From: Cycas panzhihuaensis
Taxonomy: Eukaryota > Cycadophyta
DNA: 64,000 bases
NCBI GenBank assembly: GCA_023213395.1
Contig: CM041465.1
Coordinates: forward strand, 191,959,741-192,023,740
Reading direction: 5' to 3'
Under the pieces are notes generated by a model that did not search any database, was not told the origin of the DNA, and saw only the letters and a program-made list of their open reading frames with translations. Below are positions 58,834 through 64,000 of the stretch, piece by piece (the stretch's first letter is position 1; each line of letters begins with the position of its first letter). Position numbers and translations under genes: made by a program.

Positions 58834-60194
58834 AAAGCTTGAATCCTTAAGGGAAATATTTTAGAGCCTCTGTACATATTATTCTTTCAATTTTTTAGAG
58901 TCTTATCAAGCTATTTGAGGAACTAGATTTTAATGCTTGATTAAGTAACCTGATCTTGTCCATTTTAAGTATTATTTCAAGATTCTTGAAGTTATTTGCT
59001 ATTGTATTTTATGCACATTTTAAGCAATTATTATCAACAGTTTAAGGGGCTATTATCATTTTTATTTTTTAAGTATATGGGGCTATTTCATCACTAATTT
59101 TTCAAATTATAAAGGGTTGTTTTGATGTTGTTTAAAAGATATTTAGAGCTTGTTTGGAGCTACTAATCAAAGGTTATTTTTGGAGTTGTTTAAAGACTTT
59201 TGAAGCCTATTTTAAAGATTTTAAAACTGATATAGAATGTATTTTGAAGTTATAGATTTATATGCCTTTGTAACTAGATTTCATGTTGTATGTGGGCCCA
59301 TTTTTTGAGCATGCAAGTATGTTGTTTGAAGTCATAGGAAGTATAGTTTGAAGCTATATTTTTGAAGGAAAAATGAGTAAATTTTAACATAAAATATAGG
59401 CATGATTACCCTATAGAAGATGTTTATTTGCTATCAAAAAAATAATTTTTCATAGTAATTTTAGCCTCAAATTTGAGGCCTTTGCAGGTGTCCTGTCATA
59501 AGGATCTGCTGCTAGTTTTTTGAGGCTATGAAAAGCCAATAGAATATTAAAATTTCTTGTATATATTGTTGATAAACAAAAAAAATATGATATATACTAC
59601 CACACAATCTACATCAAAAATTACTTTTTCTAAGTGCTATATAAGCAGTTACAGTTACATACAAGTGCAATACAATTACTCTAGGTTGCAATGTCAGTTG
59701 GATCCCCATTATTGGAGCTTGCATCAAATTCGGTATAGAGAACTTTGATTGATTATGAAAAAACTATTTAATGTCACTATTATGCTAATGTTACTATTGA
59801 AATGCTTATGTCAAAACTTGAGCTTAAACCTATTAAACTTGAGTTGCAGAAGCACAAATTTGTTCTCTTAGAAGTGTGCTAGCTTTATTATTGGAGCATT
59901 GTTGGAGAAGCAGATGATGGGCATATATCCAAATCTAGGTATTCTATCTGCAATCATTATTTTTCTTGTTTCCATGATTCATCCATTTGAATGATAGAGC
60001 TTGTTGCTACCTATTTTACTAAGAAAGATGCATCTTGTTGTTCCATCCATATTTTAATAAAGGAGGCTCCTACTTGGTGTCTGGCAAAACCTTTTATGTA
60101 GGTAGGTGACGTCAAAGTCCAAGAAATCAATAATGAAGCCATCAAGATTAGTCAACAAAGGTGAACAGAGCTTGTAGAGATACTGAGAAAATTT
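58834..60194. other. Copia-6 leader, left part
   Basis: AT-rich, no gene recognised. Confidence 0.5.
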
Positions 60195-60505
60195 ATCTAT
60201 GTCAAACCATAAATCCTTAGGGCAACTCAGTGTGGGTGAGCAATGGGGATGAAATTAGAAATTATCATACCTCCACACCATAACCTTATGAAAATGCCAA
60301 ATTAGATGAAAAATGCCAACACTGGGTTAATGATCCTTGTAAAAGCCATGCACTTATAATCGAGAAAATATTTGACATAAGTGAAATTACTAGAATGAAG
60401 AATCTACGTCTATACCAGCGGCATGTTGCAATGGCAGCCATACATGAAGGAATTTCAATGCAGAGAATGAGAAGAATATTACAGAACCCTAAATCAAATT
60501 TAGGG
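60195..60505 (+). pseudogene. Exon-like segment in Copia-6, unknown host protein
   Basis: A + frame of about 100 codons with two stops: GNSVWVSNGDEIRNYHTSTP, a stop, PYENAKLDEKCQHWVNDPCK, SHALIIEKIFDISEITRMKN, LRLYQRHVAMAAIHEGISMQ and RMRRILQNPKSN. Composition (Cys, His, Trp, Arg, Met, balanced charge) is that of an ordinary cellular protein and unlike Gag or Pol or the AT-rich surroundings. I do not recognise the family. The CQHW...DPCKSH part could be metal-binding. Confidence 0.55.
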
Positions 60506-61559
60506 TATTGTTTGTTTAATATTTTATTTTTTGGTGGATATGATTCTTTATTAAAAGGTATTGATATTTTCTTTTACATTTATAAAAATGAAATTAATTA
60601 GATGGTATAATATTTCAGATCTACCTAGCCCCTTAGTTCATCAGCCCCTAGTCACATGGGGCATTCATATGACCTTCAACTAGCCAATGAAAGGGGCTAA
60701 GCCCCAAATTTTTAATTTTCATAGAGTCCTTGTTGTTGTTTTAGTTATAACTTAATCATATAAAGTCCATTTTTAGTTCCATCAATTGCATTAGATTCAC
60801 AACTAAGAGATATTTCATTTGGCAAGTCACTTGATAGTATTTGGAGCTGATTTGATGTAAAACTTTTAGGCCAAAGTCAAAAGTTTCTTTTAAAATTTTA
60901 ATTTTTCTTCACTTTTAGGCATATACATGTAATTTTTTAAGGTTCCATGTTCTTTATTGTACATTTCATTGCTATAATGTACCCCAAATGGGAGGATAAC
61001 ATGTATAATAGCTCATTTTCAGCTCTAGAAAACTTATTTCACATTAAAATTCATTATTTGAGAGAGTCATTCATATTGGACTTGAACCTCATATATTTTT
61101 TTAGTTATGTATTGACATTTATTGTTAGTTTTTAGCCCATGGAGGCATGATTTTAGCCTATAAAAGTAATTTGAGGCCATAATGTCATTGTAAGGCCTTA
61201 GAGCCATTTAAAGATGCTTATATTGTCCTATTTAAGCAAGAGGTAGGATCCCTTTTTAGCTACTCTTGCATTTTTTCATTAGCTCACTTGTTCAACTATG
61301 CAAGACGATATGTTCCCAGAGTGAAGCTAACTTGGCACTACTTGAACCATATATCCAAAAAAGGTTCTTATTCAACTGATTGTTGTAGTGACTAGTTACC
61401 CATGCATTCCGGTAGATGAACTTTTCTTTATATGGACATCAACAACAAATTATATTATTGCAATAACTTATAATCTAGCATTCATTTGAAGACTCGATAC
61501 TTATTTTGATGTGATATTTTATCTTATATAATTATCTATTATATGGAGAAAATATTAGG
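60506..61559. other. Copia-6 interior, right part
   Basis: No coding sequence. Contains the shared leader block (60600-60830, with GGGGCTAAGCCCC at 60696-60708) and a block shared with Copia-5 (61385-61440). Confidence 0.5.
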
Positions 61560-61869
61560 TGTAATATCTAATTACATAATTTTTGCCACATACACTCTCT
61601 CCATATTTATTTGTATTATTATATTTGAGATTGTGAGCCACATAGAGGTGTGTGCTACCTCTAATATTGACCAATGGGGTTTTCCTATTGATGGTGAGCT
61701 CATACTATAAAGTATATATATTATCATTCATTATAATTTAAAGTTTGGTCATTTTTCCATCTCTTGTATTAACTTATATATACTTCATATTCCTTGTGCT
61801 TTATTATTGCATCATTCACTCACCATCATATTTCATTTCTTACATGCATAACATATTATTTTTCTAACA
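61560..61869 (+). repeat. 3' LTR of Copia-6
   Basis: 310 bp, TGTAATATCTAATTAC to TTTTCTAACA, with an insertion of about 26 bp (near 61705-61730) relative to the 5' copy. Preceded by the purine-rich GGAGAAAATATTAGG. Confidence 0.9.
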
Positions 61870-62790
61870 TGATGAACACTTGTCCCAAAAATTTTAAAAT
61901 GATATGTGTAAGGAATTTGAGATGACAGACTTGGGACTAATGTATTATTTCTGAAGCATAAACGTTTAGCATGATGAAAAGGAGATATTTATCTCCTAAA
62001 GGAAATACATATTAGACTTATTACACAAGTTCAACATGAGTGATTGCAAGTCATTTGCAACTCTAATAGAAGTTAGATTGAAGTTGTCCAAGTTTGAGGA
62101 ATCAAAATCAATTGATCCTACACTCTATAGGTAATTGATTGGGAGTCTAATTTACTTGACTTCAACTTAACCAGATATAATGTATGTAGTAAATGTGGTT
62201 TCTAAATTCGTACATGAGCCTAAGGTAAAACATTAGAAAATAGCCAAAAGAATTCTTAGGTATCTCAAAGGTACAATTGGATATGGATTACATTACAGGT
62301 TATGAGGGGACTACGGATTGGTTGGATATATAAACTCAGACTAGGGAGGTTATATAGATGATAGGAAATCTACCTCTGGTTATACATTTAGTTTGGGTTT
62401 AGCTGCAGTTACATGGAGTTTAAAGAAATAAGCCATAATATCTCTATCTACTACAAAAGTAGAGTATAAAGCAACTATAGTAAAAGCATGTAAAATAGTT
62501 TGACTTAGAAGATTGCTATAGGATTTATAGGAAAAACATGTTAGTCTCACTCATATACTTTACGATAATCAAAACATAATTTAGATGACTCAAAATCCAT
62601 TATTTCATAGTAAGACAAAGCACATTGAAATACATTATCACTTCATTAGAGAATTGATGCAGCAAAGCAAACTTGAATTAGTCTATTATGGCATAAAAGA
62701 ATAGGTGGAAGATATATTCATAAAGGTATTTGGCGATATAAAGTTTATCAATTTTAGAGATAAACTTGGAGTCTCCTTAAATGGGAATTA
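61870..62790 (+). pseudogene. Copia-4 RT end and RNase H
   Basis: Continues with CKEFEMTDLGLMYYF near 61910-61955, then IDPTLYR, LIGSLIYLTST, RILRYLKGTIGYGLHY, DDRKSTSGYTFSLGLAAVTW, SLSTTKVEYKATIVKACKIV and HSKTKHIEIHYHFIRELMQQ, ending near NYGRE. Stops mostly stand where Gln, Trp or Arg are expected. PPT TATGGGAGAGAAA lies at 62789-62801. Confidence 0.92.
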
Positions 62791-62801
62791 TGGGAGAGAA
62801 A

Positions 62802-63116
62802 TATTGGAATAATGCCTATTGGGGCTCATATCCATCTAGGGTTGATTACCCACATTAGGGTGATATCCTAGATATTGGTCAAGATATCATGGCAGCTCTA
62901 TGTCTGACCCTAGCTAGACTTTGTCAGATATTAGCAGCACCCATTCTAGCATTTGTCAGCTCTAGTTAATGGTAGATGTTGAATGGTGTACAATATCCTG
63001 CCTATTTATTCATGGGGTCGAAAGATCCTAGTGTTCATCAGCACCATCACTCTATCGAATTGATTGTTAACTCTTTCATGCATTTTCTTTGTTCGCTCTA
63101 TCCCCTGATTCCATCA
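62802..63116 (+). repeat. 3' LTR of Copia-4
   Basis: 315 bp, TATTGGAATAATGCCTATTG (TG tip changed to TA) to GATTCCATCA, followed by ACTTT. Confidence 0.92.
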
Positions 63117-63121
63117 ACTTT

Positions 63122-63729
63122 AGCACTTTGATGCTTTTATATATGTCTTAATGTCATGTTATTCAGTTGTAAGCATATAAAGTCATGAATATACAATCCT
63201 ATAAACCTTGTAATAATGGTTTGGGCTTATTTAAAAGTATTTTCTTTGACATTTTAATTATTTATTTTTACTCATTTCACATTATTTCTATTATCTTATA
63301 AATTTTTATATTATTGTATCTATAATAAATAGAACTTTAGGCTAAATCATAGTTAGCTATTGTAAATAGTTCTTTATAGATTGAATACATACAAGAGAAC
63401 CATCCTTGAAAATGGATATAAAACCCCTTCATTATTTTAGTAGATTTATATATTAAGCACTTAAATAATGTAGATCAATTCTCATTTCCTATTCCTTAAA
63501 GAGTATAAACTCATAGAGTAATAAATTAATGACTATATTGGGGAGACATTTTAAGTTTCATGACTTGGGTAAATTTTACTATTCCACTTTTTGTACTAGT
63601 GGTTTGAAAATTGATTGAATTCTTAAGTAGTCTATACCCCTAATAAGCTAAGGCACAAGTATATTTTAAGAGTTTTAAATTCATTTCAAGAAATAAATAA
63701 ATGATAATGAAAAACTAATGGATTTTTGA
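63122..63729. other. Unassigned AT-rich stretch
   Basis: No gene, repeat or LTR pair recognised. Confidence 0.4.
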
Positions 63730-64000
63730 AGTTGAAATGGCCAATCTTAATCAAGGAGGAGGCCTAATGGCTAATTTGCATAAGGAAAGGGATTACACAC
63801 TTTAGATTATTAATGATCTATTAGCTTTAGGAATAATTATAAATGATGTTCCAAACAAGTTATAAGATGTGTATGTTAAGTTTAGGGGAGTTAGAAGGAT
63901 CACAGAAGAACAACATCTTGGAAACTTCTCAACCATATGCAAGATGTTTAATATCACTAATATAGATGTGGTTGTTTGCATGTTTGCTAATACTATAGAA
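63730..64000 (+). pseudogene. Possible gag N-terminus, cut by window end
   Basis: A + frame with MANLNQGGGLMANLHKERDY, INDLLALGIIINDVPNKL, a stop, and VYVKFRGVRRITEEQHLGNF. Two stops in about 90 codons. The Gln/Gly-rich start would suit a retrotransposon Gag, but the family is not certain and the rest lies outside the window. Confidence 0.4.

Larger units (their letters stand above)
58534..61869 (+). mobile_element. Copia-6: non-autonomous LTR element in Copia-4 RT
   Basis: 3.3 kb with LTRs of 286 and 310 bp and an initiator-Met PBS, but no gag or pol. Placement is certain because Copia-4 RT continues on both sides. No clear target duplication (TTGTA left, TGATG right). The interior holds an exon-like segment (60195-60505) and the leader block shared with Copia-3 and Copia-4. 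Confidence 0.9.
52612..63116 (+). mobile_element. Copia-4: gag-pol copia element, interrupted by Copia-6
   Basis: 10.5 kb including the 3.3-kb Copia-6. LTRs of 336 and 315 bp are flanked by a perfect ACTTT duplication (52607-52611 and 63117-63121). PBS and PPT are in place, and gag, protease, integrase, RT and RNase H are in copia order. All genes have stops. The RT frame resumes at 61870 after Copia-6. Confidence 0.94.

Overview
The window looks like intergenic DNA from a large, repeat-rich seed-plant genome. It is AT-rich and filled almost entirely with old plant LTR retrotransposons (Ty3/gypsy and Ty1/copia), every coding region of which is broken by stops and frameshifts. The long, ancient, nested elements would suit a gymnosperm, but that is inference. 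I found no intact host gene, rRNA, tRNA or CRISPR array. Only three stretches look like host gene exons, and all sit inside non-autonomous copia elements.

Layout. (1) 187-1127 and 11580-~12190: one copia remnant on + (Copia-1), split by a full-length gypsy element on - (Gypsy-1, 1128-11579, 5-bp duplication AATAC). Gypsy-1 reads from right to left: 5' LTR, primer-binding site (PBS), gag, protease, a spacer with a second Gag-like domain, reverse transcriptase (RT), RNase H, integrase with GPY/F module, a ~65-bp tandem array, an additional ORF (aORF), 3' LTR. (2) ~13970-~42400: a second, older member of the same gypsy family on - (Gypsy-2), cut by two insertions. LARD-1 (15900-18534) lies in its integrase. 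Copia-2 (23403-40010) lies in its gag and itself carries Copia-3 (27699-33504, duplication GATAG). Copia-3 holds a SIN3-like PAH fragment, a thaumatin-like fragment and a CpG-rich patch with a 16-bp palindrome. (3) 42400-47500: decayed sequence with a gypsy gag on + (Gypsy-3) and a diverged tandem array. (4) 47500-51613: Copia-5, an LTR element with no recognisable genes. (5) 52612-63116: Copia-4 (duplication ACTTT) with gag-pol on +, interrupted just after the RT active site by Copia-6 (58534-61869), which carries an exon-like segment. (6) 63122-64000: unassigned sequence ending in a possible gag start.

Relative age follows from nesting: Gypsy-2 before Copia-2 before Copia-3; Gypsy-2 before LARD-1; Copia-1 before Gypsy-1; Copia-4 before Copia-6. 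Stops that look like C-to-T changes, G-to-A changes at catalytic or zinc-binding codons, and CpG loss fit long-term cytosine methylation.

The features most worth following up are the aORF downstream of integrase, recognisable in both Gypsy-1 and Gypsy-2; the second Gag-like domain between protease and RT; and the host-gene fragments inside Copia-3 and Copia-6. Element names (Gypsy-1, Copia-2 and so on) are local labels. All translations, alignments and counts were done by eye.
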